Source of the DNA: Spirochaetia bacterium
Lineage (GTDB): Bacteria > Spirochaetota > Spirochaetia > Treponematales > Treponemataceae
DNA: 64,000 nucleotides
Assembly (NCBI GenBank): GCA_900767955.1
Contig: CAAGBC010000006.1
Coordinates: forward strand, 1 to 64,000
Direction of reading: 5' to 3'
Shown: piece after piece, positions 53,583 to 61,779 of the stretch
Numbering within the stretch: the first letter of the stretch is position 1
Layout: every line of letters starts with the position of its first letter
Translations under genes and position numbers: made by a program
The notes under the pieces: generated by a model
The model's input: the letters and a program-made list of their open reading frames with translations, nothing else
The model's database searches: none
What the model was told of the DNA's origin: nothing

Positions 53583-53885
53583 TTATAATACCTTATCAAT
53601 TTTTTTAATTAATTCTAAAGTGATTCTTTCTGCTTCTTGATCTGTAGAATTTTTTTCTAATGCAGATTGGATTTTTGCATTTCTTGATTTTTCTTTATAG
53701 AGTTCATCACACAACATAATTCCAGCCAAAACAGATATTTGAGTTGGATCTTTTAATGTTCCAGCTTTTTCTATTTGTTCTGCAATTCTTTTATAATATC
53801 CAAGAAGTTTATTTAAATATTCGGAATCTTCACTAGCTCTAATAGAAAAGGAAGTGCCAAGAACATCAATTTGTAAAGTTCCCAT
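53583..53885 (-). CDS. zapA: Cell division protein ZapA
   Basis: 100 residues. It starts MGTLQIDVLGTSFSIRASED, then has a coiled-coil C-terminal half; this is the usual ZapA plan (FtsZ ring crosslinker). It follows a coiled-coil protein and the infC group on the same strand. Confidence 0.85.
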   Translation of the reverse strand: MGTLQIDVLGTSFSIRASEDSEYLNKLLGYYKRIAEQIEKAGTLKDPTQISVLAGIMLCDELYKEKSRNAKIQSALEKNSTDQEAERITLELIKKIDKVL

Positions 53886-53902
53886 TTTATTTTATTCCTA
53901 AA

Positions 53903-54385
53903 CTAAAAAATATCAAACTGACCATTGTCAGAATTATATTGTTCGTTTTGCTGAAATAAATCAGAAGAAGGGGATTGTTGTTCAAAATAATTATTTTGCT
54001 GTTCTTGATTTTGATTGAATGTTTGATTTTCTGGAACAAAGATTTCATTTGTTTGCTGTGTATTTTGTTCCATATTATTTTGTTGTTCAAAGGAAGGTAC
54101 AACTTGTGCGTTGTTGTCAACAGAAGAGTTTTGAATTTGACCGACTGTTTGAAGTACAGAATTTTCAATAGCACTGAGTCGGTCAAGTGCTTTAAGGATA
54201 CCAGACTCGATCTTGCCTTGATCTTGTTCAAATGCAGAAAGTTGCTCCGACTTGCTTGAAAGCGCATTTGTGAGCTCGGCACATCTACTGCGAAGAGCAT
54301 CGTTTTCAGCTTGTAGCTGTGATATTTTTTTCACAGCACTTTCTACTTTTTGTTCAAGAAGTAAAACATGATCGAGTGTTATCAT
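53903..54385 (-). CDS. Coiled-coil protein, possibly ZapB-like
   Basis: 160 residues. The first 80 are a heptad-type coiled coil (LEQKVESAVKKISQLQAEND, RCAELTNALSSKSEQL), the rest a Gln/Asn-rich tail (about 40% Q and N, such as EQQNNMEQNTQQTNE). AAGGAT precedes the ATG. Its place directly ahead of zapA suggests a partner in division, as ZapB is for ZapA, but there is no sequence proof. Confidence 0.75.
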   Translation of the reverse strand: MITLDHVLLLEQKVESAVKKISQLQAENDALRSRCAELTNALSSKSEQLSAFEQDQGKIESGILKALDRLSAIENSVLQTVGQIQNSSVDNNAQVVPSFEQQNNMEQNTQQTNEIFVPENQTFNQNQEQQNNYFEQQSPSSDLFQQNEQYNSDNGQFDIF

Positions 54386-54394
54386 TTTATATCC

Positions 54395-54754
54395 TTATGC
54401 GTTTAATGCTTTTTTAGCTGCTTCAATAACAGCTTTGAAAGCAACTGGATCTTCAATAGCCATATTAGAAAGAGCCTTGCGATTCAATGTAATACCAGCT
54501 TTTGTACATCCGTCAATAAAACGTGAGTATGTAAGACCTTCGTCACGAACTGCAGCATTGATACGTGCAATCCATAATGAGCGGAAGTTACCTTTGCGAT
54601 CACGGCGGTCAACATAAGCATGGTTGAGAGCCTTTACAACAGCATCTTTCGCAGGTTTATAGTTTGATTTACGGTCGCCGATAAAACCTTTAGCTAGTTT
54701 TAAGATTTTTGCACGGCGGTTCTTTCTTTTTGTTCCGTCTATTGCTCTTGACAT
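54395..54754 (-). CDS. rplT: 50S ribosomal protein L20
   Basis: 119 residues. LKLAKGFIGDRKSNYKPAKD and the RDRKGNFRSLWIARINAA block are diagnostic for L20. It is essential for early 50S assembly and represses its own operon in E. coli and Bacillus. It follows rpmI by 16 bases. Confidence 0.97.
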   Translation of the reverse strand: MSRAIDGTKRKNRRAKILKLAKGFIGDRKSNYKPAKDAVVKALNHAYVDRRDRKGNFRSLWIARINAAVRDEGLTYSRFIDGCTKAGITLNRKALSNMAIEDPVAFKAVIEAAKKALNA

Positions 54755-54770
54755 TTTCTATACCTCGTCA

Positions 54771-54971
54771 TTAACCGTATGGCAACATTTGCTTACGGAT
54801 TTTCTTTGCATCAGCTTCAGCTACATAACCAGCTGCACGAAGCTGTCTCTTTCTTTTTGGTGAACGCTTTGTCAAAATATGACGAAGGTTCATTTTCTTG
54901 TGTTTTACTTTTCCACTACCAGTCAAACTGTAACGTTTTGCAGCTGACTTTTTTGTCTTCTGTTTAGGCAT
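54771..54971 (-). CDS. rpmI: 50S ribosomal protein L35
   Basis: 66 residues from ATG 54971 (MPKQKTKKSAAKRYSLTGSG), with GAGG ahead; an upstream frame extension to 54983 is not used. Basic protein typical of L35, between infC and rplT in the standard order. Confidence 0.96.
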   Translation of the reverse strand: MPKQKTKKSAAKRYSLTGSGKVKHKKMNLRHILTKRSPKRKRQLRAAGYVAEADAKKIRKQMLPYG

Positions 54972-54989
54972 TTTTAACCTCAAAAAAAA

Positions 54990-55520
54990 TTATTTGGCTT
55001 TTGCAGCTAGCGTCATTGACATAAACTTTCCATCCATTGCAGGTTGTTTTTCAATAACGTATGCGGAAGTAAGCCTTTTCAGAACTTCCTGAAGTACATC
55101 GTAACCAAGTTCTGTATGAGCAAGTTCACGACCGCGGAAACGAATCGTTACTTTTACTTTATCACCTTGATTCAAGAACTCCTGTACATGTTTGGCTTTT
55201 GTATCAAGATCCCCAGAACCAATTTTTGGTTGCATGCGGATTTCCTTGAGCTTCAATACTTTTTGATTCTTCTTGGCATCACGGAGCTTTTTTTCCTGTT
55301 CGAATCTGTATTTGCCATAATCAAGTATCTTACAAACCGGTGGGTTAGCATTTGGAGATACTTCAACAAGATCGAGATCTTTGTCTTTAGCCATTTTGAG
55401 TGCTTCTAGTGTAGGAACAATTCCTTTTTGATTGCCCTCGTCGTCTATAAGTCTGACCTCACGCACGCGAATCTGTTCATTAACTCGCTGCCCCTTATTG
55501 TTGTTATTGTTGTATGCCAA
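54990..55520 (-). CDS. infC: Translation initiation factor IF-3
   Basis: 176 residues. TTG start at 55520, shortly after AGGAGG; the codon before is TAG, so no earlier start exists. N domain with QRVNEQIRVREVRLIDDEGN, linker, and C domain with KEIRMQPKIGSGDL and FRGRELAH. infC genes commonly use non-AUG starts that IF3 itself discriminates against, giving autoregulation. It leads infC-rpmI-rplT-coiled coil-zapA-yaiI. Confidence 0.97.
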   Translation of the reverse strand: MAYNNNNNKGQRVNEQIRVREVRLIDDEGNQKGIVPTLEALKMAKDKDLDLVEVSPNANPPVCKILDYGKYRFEQEKKLRDAKKNQKVLKLKEIRMQPKIGSGDLDTKAKHVQEFLNQGDKVKVTIRFRGRELAHTELGYDVLQEVLKRLTSAYVIEKQPAMDGKFMSMTLAAKAK

Positions 55521-55685
55521 CTATCCTCCTAGTGTTATAAAACACATAATTCCATGTAGCGTATTTTTTATTATATATTAAATTTTGTTACTCTGTCTAG
55601 TAGTTTAATAAAATACTTATTATTATAGAAAAAAGTTGTAAAATTTGCTCTTGTTACTAATCATTGTGTGTGATAATCTAACACT
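55521..55685. promoter_or_regulatory. Divergent promoter region of infC and a membrane protein gene
   Basis: On the minus strand TAGACA is followed after about 18 bases by TATAAT in AATATATAATAAAA, about 55 bases ahead of infC. A small hairpin GTGTTTTATAACAC lies just before the infC AGGAGG. On the plus strand GATAAT (55672-55677) ends eight bases before ATG 55686. Confidence 0.5.
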
Positions 55686-56330
55686 ATGTTTTTATTTATG
55701 ATTTTATTTTTGCCACTTATTTCTATTTTTTTATGTTTACATTCTTCTGATAAATCTGTAATTGTTGTTTCAGGGTTGGGATTTATCTTTGGTATTATAG
55801 AATGTTTTTTTATAGCTTTATTTTTATATATGCATAAAGTTTTAGAAAATTCTTTTTTAAATGTTTTTTTGCATTTTTTTGTAAATGAAAATTTTTTACC
55901 TATTCTAATTGCTTATGTGATTTATTTTTTTGCTACTAAAGATAGTGTTGAATTTAGATTAAAAGCTTTTTTTCCTTTTGCTGTAGCATTTTATTCTGTA
56001 TATTTTCCTTATTTTTTAATTGCTTCTGATGGAGTAGTTTATTCTTTCTTTGATTTGTTTCTGCATCCTTTGATGATTTTTTCTATGTTATTTTTTGTGA
56101 CAATATTATTAGTAAATGTTTACAATTTTGCTAAAAACAAAAGTGTTTCTAGAATTATTTTACATTCGTTTATTGCTTTAGTTGTTATTGTATTACCTTC
56201 TGTTTTTGAATCTTTAATTTATATGAAGATTTTTACTTTGCTTGCTTATGCTTTAGTAATTGCTTATGTTTTATTAGGAATTGTTTATTTCTTTGTTTCA
56301 GTCAGAAAAACAGAATCTGCCTTGTTGTAA
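55686..56330 (+). CDS. Multi-pass membrane protein of unknown function
   Basis: 214 residues, almost entirely hydrophobic with about six transmembrane segments rich in Phe, Ile and Leu. No conserved motif seen; no family recognised. No Shine-Dalgarno precedes the ATG; a GATAAT box lies eight bases away, so the mRNA may be leaderless. It is divergent from infC and ends at a shared terminator with fba. Confidence 0.6.
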   Translation: MFLFMILFLPLISIFLCLHSSDKSVIVVSGLGFIFGIIECFFIALFLYMHKVLENSFLNVFLHFFVNENFLPILIAYVIYFFATKDSVEFRLKAFFPFAVAFYSVYFPYFLIASDGVVYSFFDLFLHPLMIFSMLFFVTILLVNVYNFAKNKSVSRIILHSFIALVVIVLPSVFESLIYMKIFTLLAYALVIAYVLLGIVYFFVSVRKTESALL

Positions 56331-56369
56331 AAAGTAAAATTATGTGAATATAAAAAAAATGATTATAAA

Positions 56370-56412
56370 AAAAATGGACTATTCTTCATTTGAAGTATAG
56401 TCCATTTTTTAT
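56370..56412. terminator. Bidirectional terminator between membrane protein and fba
   Basis: Near-perfect inverted repeat AAATGGACTAT (T) CTTC / GAAG (T) ATAGTCCATTT with a short loop, flanked by A and T runs. Confidence 0.85.
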
Positions 56413-56428
56413 GTTTAAATGACTTTGA

Positions 56429-57427
56429 CTAGTCTAATGCGTGTCCTGCTGAACCAAGAACATTTATGTTTTTGTGCATATACATTTTCTTTAATTCATC
56501 GCGTGCAGGTCCAAGATATTCGCGTGGGTCAAATTTGTCTGGGTTTTCTGCAAAGAACTTGCGGATTGCAGCAGTCATAGCTAAGCGACCGTCTGAGTCA
56601 ATGTTGATTTTACAAACAGCAGACTGAGCAGCTTTTCTTAACTGTTCTTCTGGAATACCAACAGAATCAGGGATTTTTCCACCGAATTGTTCGATGATTC
56701 TTACATATTCCATTGGAACTGAAGAAGATCCGTGAAGAACGATTGGGAATCCTGGAATCATTTTTTCGATTTCTTCAAGAACATCGAATGCAAGTGGAGG
56801 AGGGATTAATACACCGTCTTCATTGCGTGTACACTGTGCTGGACTGAATTTACAGCGTCCGTGTGATGTTCCGATTGAGATAGCAAGAGAATCTACACCA
56901 GTTTTTTCAACGAAGTCTTTTACTTCTTCTGGTTTTGTATAGTGGCTTTCTGCAGCAACAACATCATCTTCTACGCCTGCAAGAACTCCAAGTTCTCCTT
57001 CTACAGTTACACCGAACTGGTGAGCATAGTCACAAACCTGTTTTGTTAATGCAACATTTTCTTCGTATGGAAGGTGTGAACCGTCAATCATTACAGATGA
57101 GAATCCGTTGTCGATACAGTCTTTTGCTACTTCAAAAGAAGGACCGTGATCAAGGTGAAGTACGATAGGAATATCACATCCTAATTCGTGTGCATATTCA
57201 ACAGCTCCGCGTGCCATGTTACGAAGGATGAATTTGTCTGCGTAAGCACGAGCACCTTTTGATACCTGAAGAATTACAGGTGATTTTGTTTCAACACAAG
57301 CTTGGATGATAGCTTGCATTTGTTCCATATTGTTGAAGTTGTATGCTGGGATAGCATATTTTCCAGCCATAGCTTTTGCGAACATGTCTTTTGTGTTCAC
57401 AAGGCCAATTTCTTTGTAACTGTACAT
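56429..57427 (-). CDS. fba: Fructose-1,6-bisphosphate aldolase, class II
   Basis: 332 residues. Metal-binding HLDHGPSFEVAKDCI, then GFSSVMIDGSHLPYEEN and VLHGSSSVP with the catalytic and zinc residues. Glycolysis/gluconeogenesis. Adjacency to flaA genes matches the arrangement I recall in Treponema pallidum. Starts at ATG 57427 after a GGAGTC-like site. Confidence 0.96.
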   Translation of the reverse strand: MYSYKEIGLVNTKDMFAKAMAGKYAIPAYNFNNMEQMQAIIQACVETKSPVILQVSKGARAYADKFILRNMARGAVEYAHELGCDIPIVLHLDHGPSFEVAKDCIDNGFSSVMIDGSHLPYEENVALTKQVCDYAHQFGVTVEGELGVLAGVEDDVVAAESHYTKPEEVKDFVEKTGVDSLAISIGTSHGRCKFSPAQCTRNEDGVLIPPPLAFDVLEEIEKMIPGFPIVLHGSSSVPMEYVRIIEQFGGKIPDSVGIPEEQLRKAAQSAVCKINIDSDGRLAMTAAIRKFFAENPDKFDPREYLGPARDELKKMYMHKNINVLGSAGHALD

Positions 57428-57518
57428 AGTTTTTGACTCCTAATAAAATTGAGTTACATATATAGTATGATAAACATCATTTTTATTCAAGGTTTACAAG
57501 GTTTATATATAAAACAAT

Positions 57519-57547
57519 TTGACAAACGTTGCTACAGTAAATATAAT
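57519..57547 (+). promoter_or_regulatory. Consensus promoter of the flaA pair
   Basis: TTGACA (57519-57524), exactly 17 bases, TATAAT (57542-57547): a full-consensus sigma-70-type promoter, about 85 bases upstream of the start. The leader has a small stem (CGTTCC / GGAATG) before the ribosome site. Confidence 0.85.
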
Positions 57548-57639
57548 TGAAATATTGCTATTATTTTAAATATTTATTCCGATAATATAACAGAGACGTT
57601 CCATTTTTTCGGAATGTAATATGTATGAAGGAGTTTTAC

Positions 57640-58386
57640 ATGAATAAAGGCTTAAAAGGCTTTGTAAGTCTTGCTCTTCTCTTTGTACTTTGTGTTCCGG
57701 CTTTTAGCCAACCTAGTTCAAAAAGTGTGGAGACATTTTTAATTGATAACTTTGATACAGATCAAGAATGGTCTTGGACAACTAGTGCTAGCCGTTTTGT
57801 TGCTGAAGGTTATCCAAAAATTGGAAAGTTCCAGGGTATTCCTAATTCTTTGAAACCATTTTACAAGGATAGTGAAGTAGAACCTATGGTTTTAGGTGTG
57901 AAAACTGCTTACAATCGTAAAGGTGATAACTGGTTTGAAGTATATCCTACTAAAGATGGAAAAAGTTATGAAATTCCATTTAAAGGAACAGTAGATCATA
58001 TTGATTTTTGGATATGGGGTGCAAATTATCTTTATTTCTTGGAAGTAATTGTTCGTGACGCTGATGGTCGTGTTCATGTTTTACCTGCAGGAAATACAAA
58101 GTTTAATGGATGGAAAAATATTATTGTTTCTGTTCCAGGTTGGATTAATCAGCATTCTCGTCTTCGTTCTGGCCCAGAAAATATGAGCTTTGTAGGATTT
58201 AGAGTTAGAACAGATGCAAGTGAATATGTAGATGATTATACAATTTACTTTGATCAAGTAAAATATATGTCTAATTCATTATCTTATATTTATGACGGAT
58301 ATGAATTAAAAGATGCTGATTTTAGTAATGCGGAAACACCTTCCTCTTCAGAATCAAGTTCAAATTCAACTGCGGAGGCTAAATAA
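57640..58386 (+). CDS. flaA: Flagellar filament outer-layer (sheath) protein FlaA, first copy
   Basis: 248 residues from ATG 57640 (AAGGAG at 57628-57633; the ATG at 57625 overlaps that site). Signal peptide ends at PAFSQ. FlaA-family blocks: FLIDNFDTDQEWSWTTSASR, IDFWIWGANYLYFLEVIVRD, GWKNIIVSVPGWI, VGFRVRTDASEYVDDYTIYF. FlaA coats the FlaB core of spirochaete periplasmic flagella. Ser-rich tail. One-base overlap with the next flaA. Confidence 0.9.
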   Translation: MNKGLKGFVSLALLFVLCVPAFSQPSSKSVETFLIDNFDTDQEWSWTTSASRFVAEGYPKIGKFQGIPNSLKPFYKDSEVEPMVLGVKTAYNRKGDNWFEVYPTKDGKSYEIPFKGTVDHIDFWIWGANYLYFLEVIVRDADGRVHVLPAGNTKFNGWKNIIVSVPGWINQHSRLRSGPENMSFVGFRVRTDASEYVDDYTIYFDQVKYMSNSLSYIYDGYELKDADFSNAETPSSSESSSNSTAEAK

Positions 58387-59099
58387 TGAAAAAGATTTTT
58401 ATTAGTGTTGTTGTAGCAATGTTAAGTTGTGCTGTTTTTGCACAGAATAGTGTTATTGAAGAACCAAATCCAGAAACAGTTGGAAATGATTCTGCAATGC
58501 AAGCTCTTAGAGAAATTTCTCTTGATAGATTTGAAAGAGAAGGTGCATGGAGTGTTCATATGTCTCCTGATTATGGTGTAGCTTCAACTCGTTTGTTTGA
58601 AGGTTCTCCTATAATGAAAGAAGCATTGCCAGGTACAGAAGATGTAGAAGATACACATGTTGTTGGTGTAAAAGTTGAATTCTTTAGAAGAGGAATTAAC
58701 TCTTTCTATATTACTTCACAGCGCCCATTGCCTATTGAAGGTATTACAAAAACTATTTCAATGTGGGTTTGTGGTCGTAACCAAAATCACGATTTATATC
58801 TTCTTTTGGAAGATTATTTTGGTCGTAGTTACGAACTTTATATGGGTAACCTTGGATTTAGTGGTTGGAAAAAACTTACTTGTGTAGTTCCACCTTCTCC
58901 AGATGGAGAACATGGTATTGTTCAGCATAGTGCATACTATGGTGATCGTCCTGGTATTAGAATTATTGGATTTAGAGTAGATTGTAATCCAATGTTAGCT
59001 CGTGGTACTTACTATATGTATATTGATGATCTTCGTGCTGTAACAGATCTTTATGATATGGAAAATCGTGACGAAGATGATATGCTTGATACATGGTAA
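58386..59099 (+). CDS. flaA: Flagellar sheath protein FlaA, second copy
   Basis: 237 residues, signal peptide ending VFAQ. Related to the first copy in the same blocks: ITKTISMWVCGRNQNHDLYL, GFSGWKKLTCVVP, IIGFRVDCNP and a final MYIDDLRAVTD. Acidic C-terminus. Tandem FlaA genes are known from treponemes, each probably sheath subunits in different ratios. It ends in a strong terminator. Confidence 0.88.
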   Translation: MKKIFISVVVAMLSCAVFAQNSVIEEPNPETVGNDSAMQALREISLDRFEREGAWSVHMSPDYGVASTRLFEGSPIMKEALPGTEDVEDTHVVGVKVEFFRRGINSFYITSQRPLPIEGITKTISMWVCGRNQNHDLYLLLEDYFGRSYELYMGNLGFSGWKKLTCVVPPSPDGEHGIVQHSAYYGDRPGIRIIGFRVDCNPMLARGTYYMYIDDLRAVTDLYDMENRDEDDMLDTW

Positions 59100-59120
59100 T
59101 CTTTTAAGATTTTAATGAGG

Positions 59121-59155
59121 GAAGACCTAATTTGTTTTAGGTCTTCTTTTTTTTT
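59121..59155 (+). terminator. Terminator after the flaA pair
   Basis: GAAGACCTA (59121-59129) pairs with TAGGTCTTC (59138-59146), then nine T. Confidence 0.9.
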
Positions 59156-59879
59156 AACAATTATTATTTATTTTGTAAAATTTTAATCTTCCGTTTGTGG
59201 AAGTATGTATTAGAAAATTTGCTTTGTTGTATACCCATAACATTATGTTTATTTTGGAAAGTATAGTTTTTGGGATGTTTTTGTCTTGTATAAATAAATT
59301 TTTTATATCTTTTGATGAAAATTCTATTGGGCAATTTTGTGGCAATAGTTTTAAATAATCTTGTTTGTTGTTAAATTGTATTGTTTGAATTATTTTATTT
59401 AATGATTTGTCTGTTTTTATCCAATCTTTCTTAAATCTTCGCTTTTTATTTTTTGATTGCACAGGGATGTTTGTTTTTAATCTGTATTCCGTTGATTCGA
59501 TTAGTAAAATTTCTAAGTTTAAATTTTTGTTTAAAAGATATTTGTGTATTCCTTTTATTTTTTCAAAAAGATGGTAGATGTTTTCTTTTTTAGGACTTAT
59601 TCGATTTGAAATTATTTGATTTTCGTATTTTGTAATTATTCTTTTTTGTGTTGTTATTGGAATTACAATTTTAATTTTTATATTGTTTTTTATTGCATAT
59701 TCGATTTTTGGAATAAGTTTTTCTATGCTTTGAGTTTGAATTTCGATTATTTCGTTTTTATCTGAAATTATATCAAAAATAAAACCGTCTTTTTTTACTT
59801 CGGTTTGGTATGAATTTTCAAGAGAATATAGTTTTTTTAGCGTTTTATGAAGGGAACTTTCGTTGTAAGTGTTTATCAT
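59154..59879 (-). CDS. Conserved protein of unknown function, PD-(D/E)XK nuclease-like
   Basis: 241 residues from ATG 59879; TATAGT (59891-59886) ends six bases before it and a TTG at 59894 overlaps it. The N-terminal part has GFIFDIISDKNEIIEIQTQS, where D and E-x-Q sit as in PD-(D/E)XK folds with Gln in place of Lys. Then ISPKKENIYHLFEKI and NLEILLIESTEYR. The middle is Lys/Arg-rich, the end helix-turn-helix-like. I recall this pattern in an uncharacterised family (DUF8091-like); no function is known. It is convergent with flaA and divergent from mraZ. Confidence 0.55.
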   Translation of the reverse strand: MINTYNESSLHKTLKKLYSLENSYQTEVKKDGFIFDIISDKNEIIEIQTQSIEKLIPKIEYAIKNNIKIKIVIPITTQKRIITKYENQIISNRISPKKENIYHLFEKIKGIHKYLLNKNLNLEILLIESTEYRLKTNIPVQSKNKKRRFKKDWIKTDKSLNKIIQTIQFNNKQDYLKLLPQNCPIEFSSKDIKNLFIQDKNIPKTILSKINIMLWVYNKANFLIHTSTNGRLKFYKINNNC

Positions 59880-59952
59880 TTTGATACTATACAAGTATAT
59901 ATAAAAATAAATTAATAAAAATTTATTTTACTATTTTCGGCAGTTTTATGTG

Positions 59953-60025
59953 TTGACATTAGAATTTTTTACGATAAAATGGAGATTAAGTGGGAAATTG
60001 TGGTAATAAGTGGTAGGTAGTGGAG
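59953..60025 (+). promoter_or_regulatory. mraZ promoter and MraZ operator repeats
   Basis: TTGACA (59953-59958), 16 bases, TAAAAT (59975-59980). Downstream, TGG triplets stand at 59991, 60001, 60011 and 60021, exactly 10 bases apart (TGGG, TGGT, TGGT, TGGA), with a further TGG at 59980. MraZ in E. coli binds TGGGN direct repeats with 10-base period, so this is very probably its operator. Confidence 0.75.
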
Positions 60026-60030
60026 TGAAT

Positions 60031-60468
60031 TTGCTTACAGGAGAGTATAAAAATACATTGGACGAAAAGGGGCGTATATTGCTTCCTACAAAACTTCGTT
60101 CAGAATTAACATGTAATACTCTTGTTGTAACTCAGGCATTCGATCGCTGTTTATGGCTTTTTACCCCAGAAGAATGGAAAAATTTATCTTCAAAATTGAT
60201 GGAGTCCGCTTCACCTTTTAATGAAAGAAATCGTCTTGTTTTGCGAAGATTTATTGCACCAGCTCAGGAATTAGAGTTTGACCGTTCTGGGCGCTTATCA
60301 ATCCCACAAGGGTTGCGAGAATATGCTTCTCTTTCTAAGGAATGTGTAATTTTAGGTGTAGATAAATACTTAGAATTATGGGATGCAAATGCCTATCGTT
60401 CTTATTTGGAACAGACAGAAGATTCTTTCCTTGCAGCTGCAGAAGAATTAAAAACTATAAGTTTTTAA
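60031..60468 (+). CDS. mraZ: Transcriptional regulator MraZ
   Basis: 145 residues from TTG 60031, five bases after GGAG (60022-60025). This start aligns MLTGEYKNTLDEKGRILLP with the usual MraZ N-terminus better than GTG 60010 or 60025. Two AbrB-like SpoVT-type DNA-binding repeats: LDEKGRILLPTKLR and FDRSGRLSIPQGLR. It is the first gene of the division/wall cluster and likely represses it. Confidence 0.93.
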   Translation: MLTGEYKNTLDEKGRILLPTKLRSELTCNTLVVTQAFDRCLWLFTPEEWKNLSSKLMESASPFNERNRLVLRRFIAPAQELEFDRSGRLSIPQGLREYASLSKECVILGVDKYLELWDANAYRSYLEQTEDSFLAAAEELKTISF

Positions 60469-60490
60469 ATTTTATTAAAAGGTGGGAATT

Positions 60491-61480
60491 GTGGAAATTA
60501 TTCATACTCCAGTCTTGTTGGAAGAATGTTTAACATATCTTTCTCCAATTGGTGAATCTTTTGAGCAAAATGCTTTTATGATTGATTCAACTTTAGGTGA
60601 AGGAGGGCATTCAAATTCTTTTTTATCAAAATTCCCAACTTTAAATGTATTAGGACTTGATGCAGATTCTGTTATTCAAGCTAAGGCAAAAGAAAGACTT
60701 AGTGTTTATGGTGATAGAATGCATTTTTATAATGGATGGTTTAGCGATTTTTATGCAAATTATCCAAGTGATTTTCCAAAGCCAAATATAATTTTGTTTG
60801 ATTTGGGAATTTCTGTTTTTCATTATGAACGATCAGGTCGCGGTTTTTCATTTAGATATGATGAACCTTTGGATATGCGTCTTGATCCAAATTCTGGAAA
60901 TGATTCTGCTTCTGATATTGTTAATAATATGCGTGAAGAAGAATTAGCAAACTTGATTTATCTTTATGGCGAAGAAAAATTAAGTAGACGTATTGCCAGT
61001 GCTATTGTAAAGGCTCGCCAGGGTGGGAAAATTGAGTCTTCAAAAGCTTTAGCAGATATTATTTATGAAGCGGTTCCTGCAAATTATCGACACGGACCTA
61101 TTCATCCTGCTACAAGAACTTTTCAGGCTATACGAATTGCTGTTAATAGTGAATTAAGACGATTGCCTTTGTCATTGCATAATGCTTTTAACGCATTACA
61201 AGTTAATGGAAAAATGGGTGTAATTACATTTCATTCACTAGAAGACAGGATTGTAAAAAATTATTTTAGAAATTTGGGTAAAAAATGTGTTTGCCCTGTT
61301 GAAGTTCCTGTGTGTAGATGCGGAGGAATTCAATGTGCGGATTTAATCACAAGAAAACCTGTAGGACCTACTTCAAAAGAGGTGGAAGAAAATTCTCCAT
61401 CAAGAAGTGCCAAATTGCGTGTTGTTAGAAAATTGCATGATGCAACTGATTTTCATTTGTTAGGAGTTGAAGGATATTAA
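60491..61480 (+). CDS. rsmH: 16S rRNA m4C1402 methyltransferase RsmH
   Basis: 329 residues from GTG 60491 (MEIIHTPVLLEECL) with AAAAGGTGGG ahead; a GTG at 60482 lies in that site. SAM motif DSTLGEGGHSN, LFDLGISVFHYERSGRGFSF, and CRCGG, HSLEDRIVKNYF typical of MraW/RsmH. One-base overlap with ftsL. Confidence 0.96.
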   Translation: MEIIHTPVLLEECLTYLSPIGESFEQNAFMIDSTLGEGGHSNSFLSKFPTLNVLGLDADSVIQAKAKERLSVYGDRMHFYNGWFSDFYANYPSDFPKPNIILFDLGISVFHYERSGRGFSFRYDEPLDMRLDPNSGNDSASDIVNNMREEELANLIYLYGEEKLSRRIASAIVKARQGGKIESSKALADIIYEAVPANYRHGPIHPATRTFQAIRIAVNSELRRLPLSLHNAFNALQVNGKMGVITFHSLEDRIVKNYFRNLGKKCVCPVEVPVCRCGGIQCADLITRKPVGPTSKEVEENSPSRSAKLRVVRKLHDATDFHLLGVEGY

Positions 61481-61779
61481 TGAGAGTATTTAAAAAAGAA
61501 TTATTATCAAAAATTCTTACTTGTGTTCTTGCTATTTCAATTCCTTTGCTTTTATTGGTTTTAGGAATTCAGGCAAAAAATTATGCAGATCTTTCTAAAG
61601 AAGTGGCAGATTTAGAAAAAAAGCAGGAACAACTTGTTGAAGAAAATAAAAAACTTATAAGTGATATCAGTTTGCTTTCTAGTACTGATAGAATTGAAAA
61701 AATTGCAACTGAAGAATTAGGAATGCACAAAGCAGAAACTTCAGATATTGTTCGAGTTCAAATGGCAGGGGAAAAATAA
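61480..61779 (+). CDS. ftsL: Cell division protein FtsL
   Basis: 99 residues. Short cytosolic N-terminus, one membrane helix (about 12-31), and a periplasmic coiled coil (KNYADLSKEVADLEKKQEQL) ending IEKIATEELGMHKAE, the usual FtsL/septum-formation end. Position between rsmH and murF supports it. One-base overlaps on both sides. Confidence 0.85.
   Translation: MRVFKKELLSKILTCVLAISIPLLLLVLGIQAKNYADLSKEVADLEKKQEQLVEENKKLISDISLLSSTDRIEKIATEELGMHKAETSDIVRVQMAGEK

Noticed and set aside
57560..57600. Sigma-28-like CCGATAAT box upstream of flaA
   Set aside because: No TAAA box at the required 15-base distance, while a perfect sigma-70 promoter lies at 57519-57547.
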